This document shows, piece by piece, positions 11,201-22,025 of a stretch of DNA of 64,000 nucleotides (position 1 is the stretch's first letter; every line of letters starts with the position of its first letter). Source of the stretch: Branchiostoma belcheri (lineage: Eukaryota; Chordata; Leptocardii; Amphioxiformes; Branchiostomatidae); NCBI RefSeq assembly GCF_001625305.1, contig NW_017802514.1, positions 437,327-501,326 of the forward strand. The letters run 5' to 3'. The notes beneath the pieces were generated by a model that was given only the letters and a program-made list of their open reading frames with translations, ran no database searches and was not told the DNA's origin. The position numbers and the translations under genes were made by a program.

Positions 11201-14200
11201 TTGGGTTACATAATGTTGCAATTTTATAGCAGGAGGGATTTAGACTCCTGTCTGACCATTCATGTGAATGTGTTTGGGTTAGAATTAACAGAGCAGACCA
11301 TATGCGAAGGTAAACATTATGCATTTGCTTTGCAAATGTTACCTTTCTAGTTTCTTTTCTGTTCATGAACTGGATAGGTAAGAAAAGTATAGTCACCTGC
11401 GCTGTCAGGTTTGTGTTGAGACCAGTGTTTTTTTGTGTTCCTCAGACCTCAGGTGGAACAATGTGGGGATTGTAGGAGGCAGGGAACTCCTGTCTTCCCT
11501 CCAGCAGAACAGAACCCTGACTAAGATGGAGCTCAGTGGCAACAACGTGCCTGCAGACACCATCAAGGCTATAGGTAAAATCTCAGATTGTCAATGTCAT
11601 ACTGTCTTCTGTTTAAATTCTTGTTCTTCAATCAGTGGCAATATCATGATTTCTATTTACATTGAATTTGATTCTTGTGATTCTTGTGTATTATTGTATG
11701 CTTGTTTTGTTGTTGTTGTTATTTTGGTCTGTCAAGGATTCTTAAGAAACCAGCTTCTCCATACCATTGATGGAATGATTTTTCTGTTGTTCCATTACAT
11801 CCACAGTATTCACCACAGTGAGTGGTTGTAAAATATATACAGCTCAAACTAGCCAGTGGCTACTACAAGGGACTAGTCCTGCTGACAAGACAATAGAGGA
11901 CATGACAATACCTAAAACAGCTCAACTAATAATGTTAGTTTAGCATTATGTATTTTTACAATATCTGTCTATTGTTCCATGCTTCAGAACAAGCCCTGTC
12001 CACCAACGCTGACCGTATCCTGCTGACCAGTGAGTACCAGGACAGGACTCGGATGCTGACCAACGAGATTGACAGCATCAGGAAGGACAGATCCATGCAG
12101 GTTGGTGGGGTAGCTGACAGAAGTCTGTTCCTACACTACCTGGTTCTGCAGTGATGAGGGAAGGAGAAGACCTGTCAAGTTGGCTCCTGTAAAATATTTC
12201 TGCAGCATAGATATTCATCCATCCATCTCCTATTTGTGACAAGTGCATCATTCCAAAGGAAAGAAAATTGAAATAAAATGCAATTACATTTGTATGTGAT
12301 GTTATATAATAAAAGTTTTGTTTTCTGAACAAGAAAACCCTGATAAACACAATACATGCAGTTGTGATGATGCAGTTGTGTCTTGTCCCACTGTATACTT
12401 CATACTGGTGACAAGTGCATTCTTCCAAAGGAAAAAAATTAAAGGCAATTGTATCAACCTTTCTTTCTTAATATATTAAAATTGCAACGGCAATACACTG
12501 TGGAACATGAGGCAGCAAACTCAAACTTTACAAATTTCCAAAAGATTGTATTTTGCAGGAGAAAAGCCTGATATAACACACTGCCTCCCAATTGTGACTT
12601 GTTCCCTTAGTTGTTAGCATCAGGGGATTAAAGCTGTCTCTTCAGTATTAATGCCCATCTACCATGATTTACGTGTACGATCAGTCCCTACAGACTGGGA
12701 GTGTCTGACTCAGTCAGAGGGCCCATCTGTAAACCACAGCCACATAAATCATTCATTACCACTGCTAGCCCGTAAGCCACCTGGGGATGCCTCCAGGTGT
12801 GAGCTACTTTTTATAGCCTGGCTCCCAAGAGGCCTGTTAGTCTTCACCTTGTGGTTGTCAGCCACTCAGTGTTTGCCATTTGTGCCTTGCCTATGTTGAT
12901 TTTCTTCTTTTTATGGCAATTGGGTACTAGTAGAACTAGAAGCTTAGAATAAACCAGGGAGGCATGACTGCTAAACCTGTGAGTTTAACTGGTTTTGATA
13001 GTAGCTTATTGTATTGCGAGGGGCCAGAGAAAGGGTTGTTGAAAACAGAAGCACATCCTACAGTTGAGAGATTGTAAGGAAATTACTGCAATCAGAGATG
13101 AGCATGAAGGAACCTGGTGTTGACCCAGCATCTTGGTCCACATTCTTCTGGTATGTGATGAGACGAAGATATCTTTTAAAACAGGTAAGAAGTGATAGAT
13201 ACTGTGGTGAAAGTGATCTCATTTCAGAGTAGTTCTACTGGTTGTGATGCTATGTACAGTATGTACAGTATTTATAACCGTACTGGGAAAATTCCCTAGC
13301 TACACATTGATACAGACAAATCTTGTATCCATCTATTTCTAGCTTATGTCTCCTTTCCAGTGGTAGCTACCTAAGTCCCAAAACAAGGGAAGGACCATGA
13401 AGAAGTGGACATAAGCTGGAAATCCCTCGCTAGATACAGACTGGATGTCTAAACCTGACAGTATCTGACACCTGTCTTCTGTAGGTCAGTGATCTGTTGG
13501 ACAGGATTGACCAGCAGAATGAGAACATGTCCAAGACACAGCGGTCGTCTGCACACAAGATCGGTCGGCTGCAAGAAGCCTTGGAGGAGAGGAAATCATC
13601 CTTCAATTCCCTGGCTGCCAAGTCAGTTTTTTTTTTTTTTGTTAAATGATTGATCGATCAATGCTGTATGTGTATGGGCTCGTATGGTACATTTTTTCAG
13701 CATTTTTAATGTACAATTTTCTTAGAATAGAAATGTTTGTGATGTGATTTTAAGCACATAGTAAATGTATCAATGGCTGCATATGTCACAATCATTAGAA
13801 ACATTTTTGTGTACTTTTCATGAAGATACAAACTGTAGATTTTACCTATCATATTCTGCATTTCCCTTCTTATGCTGTCCTCAGGTTTGCCAGTCATTTA
13901 TGTGCCAACATTATATTTAGATATTATCAGCATATTTTCAGTCATATTTTTAACTTTTCATTTGACATATCTTCCACCAATGAGAAGACCACTGTTTCTT
14001 TCAACAGATTGAAAATGACGGAAGCAGCCCTGGCATTGGCCGAGCAGAAGTCACATGACCTGGGGGAGCTGCTGACCAAGTCCCGCCAGGAGAACAACCA
14101 GTCCCAGGTGCACCACCAGGCCGAGCTCATGAAGGAGAAAGAGGTGAGAACAAAAGGAAAAAGGTTAAACAAGACTGACAATGAAAACGTACATTGCCAC

Positions 14201-17200
14201 GGCGACGGTGGTTGCTGTTAGTTAGGGTTATTGTTAGCATGGCACTGCCATGATTTCATGATTTTGAGGAAGACTTGGTGTCTGTTAAGTCTAGACAGAT
14301 ACAGTGCACTCCTCCCCTGAGTGTATAGTGAACAAGCCCCGGGGTCACAGAAAGTAGGGCCATCCAGGGAAGAGGTCTTCCCAAGGGTTTCCAGGAATGT
14401 GGGCATAGATGTGGGTCAGAAACATGCCTGTGGACATTCCATTCCTGTGGACAAAATGCCTGTACCATTCCTAGAATTCTTGCAAACTGCACACAATACA
14501 CAGTACCATTAGGCTCCTCCCTGAGACGTCGCCAAAAATGACAACAACCCAACTTTGCTAGGGAAAAGAAATGGAAAAGCTGAGCATTGAGAAAGTCACA
14601 GGTCTAACACCAAGCTGGACTCATTAAGTCATAGTATTTACTAGGGAAAATTAAGTCATACTAAGTATTTATTAGAGAAAGTCCTGAATACAGATTTTCA
14701 TGCTTTAAATAAATTTGCAAGCCCAAAGTGCTGCATGGTACCATAAACAGGATTATTAATGCTTGTGTCAATGGGATAAATTATATTTATTTAAGGGACC
14801 ACCACAGTGGCCAGATTTGACTGTAGTATTGTAAATGGAGACTCGGTATTGATTGATCTTTTTTAAGAAGCAAATTATAAATTTACTAGATTTTGTGTCC
14901 TGCCTGTAAGTTTAAGTCACCTTCAAGCCTTACCTGTGATAGATGAGCTGTGTTGAGATTGCTGAAGTGAACTTGAATGGTTCTCCTGTCTGTTAAGGAC
15001 CGTAACGCGGCAGAGGCCAAGATGAGGAAGGACCTGGGAGGGGTGCACGACAGGAACCTACAGCTGGAGTCTAAGGTCAGTGTCGTGTGGTGTAGTGGTA
15101 CATCACTGGACTATGAAACGGGGAGACCCGGGTTCGATTCCGGGTCGTACCCGAACAAGTCCGAACATGCGCCGCGACGTTGTACCCTTGGGAAAGGTAC
15201 TTTACACGACTTTCCTCACTTCACTCAGGTGAAAATGAGTACCTAGCTTCGGTTACGGGCGTCTTATCGGATGGGACGTTAAATGGAGGTCCCGTGTTTG
15301 AGGAGAGACACACCTCAAGCACGTTAAAAGAACCCACGTGAACGGAAGTGGAACAAACCATTATGGTCTAAAATGGGGTAGGGAATTTTCCTGACCAGCC
15401 TCGTAACCCCTGCTTCTCCTATTGGGTCAGTTAGTCCTCACTACTTGTGAGGATGTTTCTGACTCAGGGAGAAGAGTTGCTGTTACAGATGCAGGCTAGC
15501 TCTATGCCTAGAAGTGGCCAATGGCCTTGCATTGAGCGACACCGTTAAAAAAAAAAGTAGTCACCATTTCATCAATTCTGTGATCATACCACTTATAGGT
15601 TATATAGCTGTTGTTATGAATGTAACATCATCATAGAAAAAACGTGGTCAGTCTAGTTGTATACAGCACATGTAGGTACTGGAAATGTAACAAGTAGAAA
15701 TGTTTCATCCACTACTCCACTGCTGAAGAAAAACATGAGAAATGAGAAAATTTCTTGTATGGTGAAGTGTAGTTATTCAAAATCTCAAAGCCTTGGAGAG
15801 GATCAGTTATCTATTGAGGTACATGTACTAGTATCTATCACCAAATGAGGCTTAGTTAGAAACTTTGTCTATTAATCATTACTTGGAGTAGTCATTTGGA
15901 ATAGACTATGAAAATCAACGTCGTCTACACTTTTCAAGAAGAGAAAAGAAGCATGTCAATTGTAAAATTATTTTGTATTGATAAAATATTGCATAGTTTT
16001 CCTATTATTACTCTCTTCTAACTAATGTACTGCATTTAGCCCCATTGGGGTACGAATATGCAATAAATTCATTGTTATAATTAAGAAATGACATGATGAA
16101 CTCTTGATGCTGTTTGATTGACAGGTGGATGAGTTGGAGAGGAGGAACAGGGCCTTACAGGACCAGGTGTTTGAGCTGAAGGAAACTGTCGCACATCTCA
16201 ACGCACAAATCAAGGTTACAAACACACAATCTGATGGTAGGTTTGCTTTTGACCACATTTAATTTCACTAACAACATCATATGGAGGCTGTAAAATAAGA
16301 TACAGTCAAACCTGAAAATTATAGTGACCACATTCATGTAAGGTCACTTAAATGATTTTTTTCCATTGGCACAAATATCCTGTCTACAGTGACCACCTGT
16401 CCATATAGACCTGATTTTATTGGTCCCCTAAGTGGTATTCTCATGACTGTTTCTAATTATGCATGTTCTTGGCATTATGTTCTTGTACTTGAGGGGAGAA
16501 ATCAGCCTCAATAATAAGTGCCACTGGACGTTTTACCAGACTGTATAAGTCTTGAACTGAATCACTCCCTTTATCTGTTCCAAAAACTCACAGAGAGACA
16601 ACAGAGAGAACAGCAGAAACACAAGGATGCCATGAAGGATGCAGAACATCTCAGACAACAGGAGGTGGGCCACATTTAATATAATTGCAAACATTTTGCC
16701 AACATTCACTTCAAACTGTCTTTTAGAAATGATTGAAGTATGTTTATTAGAATGAGGAAGAAAGAGAAACAGAACAATTGACTGAAAAACTTATGATCCA
16801 AGCTTGACTTTGAGGCACAGATTTATGCCAAACAGGACAAAGATGACAGCGTACTACCGGTAGTATTTTTCATCTTATCCTTTAGAACTTGCTGCGGTAC
16901 CTGCCTCTGTCTTAAACAGCATCTCTTAATTTTACGCCTTGTTTGCTCATAAAGAAAATTCTTGAGATACTTTCCGTTCTGTACACCAGGTGAGCAGAGT
17001 GCGACTGGAGGCAGAGGAGACAGAGAGGGTTCTGAAGGATCGCATACAGAAGATGGAGATGCACAGAATGGAGCTAGAGGAGGTCAGGGTTGTTTACTTC
17101 TCAAATTTGTAGCCCTGAACCTTTCTTGTGTCTTTTGGGTGAAAAAAAGTTGTTACTTGACTGCAAATTGCTTTTTTGTTGGTCTTACAGGAGATAAGTC

Positions 17201-20200
17201 GTCACAAGTCTTCGTTGGTGTCAGAGAAGTCAAAGTATGAGGAGCAGATGCAACAGGCCAAAACCAGAATCAAGCATGACCAGGTATTTGCATCAGATAG
17301 ACTTGAGTTGTTCTGTGAATCTTGCTGCAGTGGTGGAGAAATGCTGGCCTCCTTTTCACACAATTAGAGTGGGATATGTTGAAGTAGGAGTATATTATGC
17401 ATTTGTAATACTTTCTATGGACATCTTGTATTCAAATCATTGCAGGTAGAGATCAAGTTAAATTTGTAAAAAAATCTTCCTTCTGCTAGTGTAAGGTTGT
17501 AAAATATGTCTGAATTTTCATCTTTAGCAACAGCGAGTGACCCAGCTGGAAGAGAGACTGCGCATGGAACAGATGTCTAAGGAGGAGTTACAGGTATTAC
17601 ATCTTATGTTATCTGAAGAAACCTTTTTTTGAAATCATGTTGCGGACTTACAGAGCCTGAAAAGTTTTACAGACTCTGAGAGCGGTTCATTCTCAAAACA
17701 TATGGTGTGATGGACAAAGACCGGCATGGAAAGAGATGGCGTTAAACTAAGCTTTGTTTACCAGAAAAATTTGGCCCTCAAAATGCAGGGGAAAAAAACG
17801 CCTCAGAGGGCCATGATTTCAAACTTTACATGGGGGAGTATGCCCTCAAAGCCTTCCCCACAGGATTGTTGTGCCTTTGATGCTTCAAGAAAATGTTATG
17901 TCAAAAAAGTTTGATCGTTGAGATGACAGAAAAAGATTTCATGCTGGCTATAGAACATTGTGGCACATAATCCTCGGCAGAGTGCAGGTTAAAGTGAAGT
18001 TCTCCCCGTCCCCAGAACCACAGTGATCACCAGTCAGCACAGGTCACAGAGCTGCAGACCAAACACACAGGAGCCGTCATGGAGATCGAGGGGCTCAAGA
18101 GGAAGATAGAGGAGATCAACCAGGTGGGTAGAATTTTGTGTCCAAATGGCTACCCTTAGTAGGTAGAACAACTACTTGTCTTCCTAAAATAATGATGGCC
18201 AAGAATGTTAGCCAGCTTAAGCCTAATTTGATTAGTGTCAAAAAGTCAACTTGTTAATCATAAATTGAAGTTACTTCTGATGGGGTCAAAACATTCACTA
18301 CAGTAGATGGAAAGAAATCTCAAAGAATATGTTGAGAACACTTGGCAATTTTTCTTTGTATGACCTTCATTTTCAAAGGGTCCTCAGTTATTCTAAGTAT
18401 GTGCATGTCACTGAAAGTTGCAATGTCACAAATATGCTGCAGCTGTAGATTTGCATTTGTGTATATAGACAGATACTATTTATCAAGTTGAATTTATACT
18501 CTTATGAAACAAGATGTTTTGGCAGCACTTTAGTATGGGATATAGTATTCTAAATAAGTACGTCGGCAGAACGTACTGCACCTGCGCGAAACCCGTAATG
18601 TATTGTGCATAGCATTTCGGCAGAATGTCTCATTTAAGGTTGTATTCGCTCATATAAGGTTAGCACTTCGACAGTAGTTTTGAAATGTTATGTCGGAAAG
18701 AATATCCTCTGCAACAGGCAAAATTCTGATGCAACGTTGACCAAAAACCCAACAAGAAACGCGAAAATACGGGGTTCTGCGCAGGCGCAGTACGTTCTGC
18801 TGACGTGCTTTCTGAATACACATTGTCTGCATAAAGCAACTCACCTCTCCATGTGTTTGTCAGGAGCTAGCTGGGAAGAATGCGGAAAAGATGACTGCAG
18901 TGGAGAAGGTTCGATTGGAGCTGAATCAGCAGGCGTCCAAACTAGAGGCTGAAAAACTCACCAACACTGAGCTGAACGAGAGGCTGGAGAAAGTAGAAAA
19001 ACAGCTCAGAGGTCAGACTTCCACTCATTAGGAAAAACTTCTGATTGATAAACATATAACACTGGCACTCATTTCTAGTCATCTTAGATTTCTGGTAAAA
19101 AATGACCACAGTGCATGTAACTTACATGGCATTTATGAACATTAGCATACAAAGTTACTTGAGAGGGCTCTTGCTTTGTCCTGCTGGCATTTTTTACGCA
19201 ATTTTTGTCAATAATTTCATGTCTTAATTAGGTTATACTAGACCCCGACTATTTTTTCCCTGCAGTGGCATACTTCCGCAATCACGCTGCGGTGTGATGG
19301 GTTTCACGAGGAACACTCCCAAATCGTACCTATACAGAGTGCTATATAGATGGTACTGAATGTGCAAAACAACAATTGTTGGGCTACGCAGGACTTAAGA
19401 GGTGTTGCTCCAAGTAGAGAGTGTAGAAGATGACAACAAAATGAAGTTATTCCAGGAAAAACTTTATTAAGGTCATTTTTATGTGTTTCATGACTTAAGC
19501 TTCAATGTTATCAAAGAAAGTACAAGATAGGATACATGTTCAAACAAGAAACATGTACAAAATGTACTTTGGATGACTACTGCTTCCATTGTAGTAGTAA
19601 GAGCAGTTGAAGTTTCAGCCCAGTGTACTAGTACTTGTGTCCTTGGCAGTCAGTCTGAAGTTCAAGTCCAGGTGTGTAACCTGCAGCCCCCCTTGGGTCC
19701 TAGTTAGCATCTCCAGACACGTCCTCCAAATCTTCCTCAGTATGATAAACGACACGGTTAACTCTGGGAGTCCTCCACGGCTCTGCCTGTCTCTTGTTCT
19801 GTAATGATGAATGAACTTGAACACACAATTGGCCAGGAGCCATCACATGAGCAATGGGAGTTGAATACAAAGCCACACATGGCCCATTTAGTTAAAGTTG
19901 AAGGATGTACTTGTTCACGGAGAATGGCTTGCATTCTCTTGCTCTTTATAAGAAATCATTGGGGTTCTAGCCCAGTATCTAGTGATGCTGAAGGAGAGTG
20001 ATGGATGTCACTCTAAATGTCTGGAAGTTATCTTCTTACTACTAGTATATCCACACTACCAAAAATGCTTTTTCTTGTTTTTCTTTCTTCTTTCTTGTAC
20101 AAAGAAAATGTATCTTATAGCAAGAAATTTTTCTTTGAACAAGAAAGTTAAGAATCCCCGTAGTAAGAAAATTCAAGAAACACGTTTCTTGAGTTTCTTG

Positions 20201-20779
20201 CTGTAACAAGAAAACGATTCTGTCCACAAGAAAATATCTCTTGAACTAAGAGCTAACTGTTCTTGATGCAAGAAAACCATTCTGTACACAAGAAAAGGTT
20301 TCTTGTAGCAGAAAAAAAATACTGTAAACTTTCTTAAAAATTGAAAAAACTAAGATGTTAAGAATATGCTGTATACAAAATGAACCAGAACTATACATTT
20401 AACATCTTTACATACGTAAACCTATGAAAATATTTGGGTGCACAGTTACTGTAGACAATGTACTGTATCTGTATCTATATAACCACCCTTCAGCCTAACA
20501 CACCAGCATTGCTGCACCAAGTATTTCGAGCCCTGGTATTGTTTACCTGGATGTCTAACCCTCAATGACGTACCCACTCCGTGTTCCCCTCCAGACCAGA
20601 ACCACCGTCACCGTGAGGAGAGGCGAGACCTGGAGACGGAGGTGACCTCGCTGAGGGAGCAGGTACGCATGAAGGATGCTGAGATCAACAGGATCAGGGA
20701 CGACGAGGCACAGAGGGCCAGGATGTTACAGTCCGCCATCAATAACTATGTGGGCGGGGCTACAGGGGGAAGGAGCTGA
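8209..20779 (+). CDS. LRRC45: LRRC45, leucine-rich repeat centrosomal coiled-coil protein
   Basis: LRRC45 is a centrosome linker protein at the proximal ends of centrioles. Eighteen coding exons: 8209-8348, 8903-9000, 9311-9372, 9629-9699, 10784-10962, 11446-11574, 11988-12100, 13485-13621, 14008-14143, 14998-15075, 16125-16236, 16594-16664, 16990-17082, 17191-17283, 17528-17593, 18016-18123, 18864-19011, 20595-20779. They join in frame to 672 residues, close to the roughly 670 of vertebrates. The start MDEFRRLYLQLCKDH matches the family. Residues to about 225 are leucine-rich repeats of the RNI type (VLDLRNNQITHDEAAEIA, DLRWNNVGIVGGREL). The rest is Glu/Lys/Gln-rich coiled coil with LKMTEAALALAEQKSHDLGE and VDELERRNRALQDQ. 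The conserved end DAEINRIRDDEAQRARMLQ is present. The exon 1 donor region is duplicated in tandem. Exon 10 has a SINE right after its donor. Confidence 0.96.
8315..8683 (+). repeat. Seven-copy tandem array of LRRC45 exon 1 end plus splice donor
   Basis: The native exon end GACTGGACCTGTCTACTATC then AG|GTACG is followed by six more copies. GT dinucleotides fall at 8349, 8395, 8448, 8515, 8563, 8631 and 8678. Spacings alternate roughly 46-53 and 67-68 bp, so the larger unit is a pair. The longer spacers contain CGCTAACCCTAACCCTGAAA and CACAGGCCCAGC, the latter resembling the exon sequence before the native donor. Only the first donor keeps the reading frame: read-through meets TAA within four codons. 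Confidence 0.95.
8721..8829. repeat. 109-bp near-palindromic element in LRRC45 intron 1
   Basis: AGTACTAACCTCCAAATTTT at the left end is repeated in inverse at the right end (8821-8829 finishes GTTAGTACT). Arms of about 30 bp surround a short loop. This is a foldback/MITE-type element immediately downstream of the donor array. Confidence 0.75.
11171..11373. repeat. Dispersed repeat family, copy 1 (LRRC45 intron 5)
   Basis: Contains CCATGGTAACTAGTGTTGGG, AATTTTATAGCAGGAGGGAT and TTTAGACTCCTGTC, then CATTTGCTTTGCAAATGTTA. The same blocks in the same order recur at 36173-36376 and 50138-50374. The family has no open reading frame here and ends are not sharply defined. Confidence 0.8.
12237..12454 (+). 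repeat. Imperfect direct duplication in LRRC45 intron 7
   Basis: TGACAAGTGCATCATTCCAA followed by AGGAAAGAAAATTGAAAT near 12237 recurs with small changes near 12410. The copies are about 173 bp apart. It is non-coding. Confidence 0.5.
15081..15556 (+). mobile_element. tRNA-derived SINE, full length, in LRRC45 intron 10
   Basis: An A-box-like TGGTGTAGTGGT (about 15088-15099) and a B box GGTTCGATTCC (15131-15141) mark a tRNA-derived head. A body with GGTACTTTACACGACTTTCC and TCAGGTGAAAATGAGTA follows, and the element ends in an A-run at 15547-15556. Related bodies occur near 34974-35116 (minus) and 58226-58402. It starts about 5 bp after the exon 10 donor, inside the GTCAGT context. Confidence 0.85.
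18557..18809. mobile_element. 253-bp CpG-rich MITE in LRRC45 intron 16
   Basis: Terminal inverted repeats of about 40 bp: left AGTACGTCGGCAGAACGTAC, right (complement) AGCACGTCAGCAGAACGTAC, continuing TGC(A/G)CCTGCGC and AACCC(C)GTA. The ends are much richer in CpG than their surroundings. The right end lies about 54 bp before exon 17. No clear target duplication was read. Confidence 0.75.
20060..20310. repeat. Degenerate CAAGAAA/TTTCTTG repeat cluster in LRRC45 intron 17
   Basis: AACAAGAAAA-type motifs occur about every 20-30 bp, many followed by a variant of CGATTCTGTCCACAAG, and several are in inverted orientation (TTTCTTG). Sequence between motifs is loosely conserved, so this looks like an old minisatellite. 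Confidence 0.6.
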
Positions 20780-22025
20780 TACACAACAAACAACTGATCT
20801 GGAAGGGGAGGTTGGGTCACACTAATTCAATTTCTTTGTTCTCGGATGTAAAGAAATGATGCTAGATTGGGGTATTCCCCGTAGCATAAAAACATAGTCT
20901 GAGAGGAAAGTCTGTACCTTGGCGCACAAAATTTCAGGGAGTGAGTTAGGTGCAAGTTTTCTTCCCAGTCTTCTGTTGTCATATTGCCTTTTGCTAAAAT
21001 TTTACATTTAAAAGATCCTAGAATCAAGAAGTTGAATTGCTTTGGCCATAGATGCACTCAGAAGTGCAGAGCATTGCCTTCATCTTAAAAGGATATTTTT
21101 CTTCACTCAAAAATGTGTTTTAAAAAGACCTGGATATCAAAAGCAATACTAAGAATATTTTTTGTCAGTCAGAAATGTATTATAGTTTTTTTTTTTACAT
21201 CCTGAAAATTATTTTGCAGGCTATGTGTGTGCAACTGCCAATCACACTGTTATGCACTCTGTGTGTGTCATAAAATCTTCCACAGTCTACTCCACTTGAA
21301 AATGGCATTACTGCTTTTCAATACAAGCAGATTGCATTAAACTGTCTTCCATTTATTGCTTAAAGGTTTTTTTTCCAAATAAGAAAATAAAACATTCCGA
21401 CCAGAAATGTAACAAATACATGTAGCAGAACCATCCATACAAATTTATTATATTTTTCCGTCATATCAATGTTGTTTTTTTAATTTACATTGTATGTAAA
21501 ACCATTTGTTCCATAGACTTGCTTGAAGAGACCTTGTATATATGTTAGTTGTTATGTTTGAAGAAAGAGAAAACAAATGTGTCATATTAAACTACTTTAC
21601 ATGATGTGCTTGAAGAGTTTGGTGAGATTTTCTGCAAAAAGCTAAAAATGAGGACTTTTCACATTTTGCCTAACACCAAGTCAGATGTATGAACATGGAG
21701 AGTCTTGGAATGCCACAGAATGGCTTCACCACTGATCAAGAGTAATGACTTTTCAACAGAGCCTATCAGTGACATTCTAGTCACTGATCATCTTTTCCCT
21801 GTCATCCTGACAGACGTTCTGTTAACTGTTTGTGGACCTAACTGTAAGCAACTAGACCAGCTATGCTCCTATCCTGCAGGGTTTGTCATATATAATGTGT
21901 GCAAAATATATATTACTGTTCCCTGGATAGATAGCAAAACTAAAGTTAAATAGAAACCCTTATAAAATACTGCACTGCATAGAAACGAATCATAATTTCG
22001 ATAACCCCACGATGTGACAACTCCC
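20780..22025. other. LRRC45 / SGSH tail-to-tail spacer
   Basis: Both 3' UTRs converge here. AATAAA for LRRC45 is at 21386-21391. For SGSH the nearest minus-strand AATAAA reads as TTTATT at 21444-21449. The two predicted 3' ends are therefore nearly abutting. No coding exon is visible. Confidence 0.55.

Noticed and set aside
15081-15150. tRNA gene
   Set aside because: A and B boxes are present but the arms do not pair into a cloverleaf and the sequence continues into a SINE body with an A-tail.
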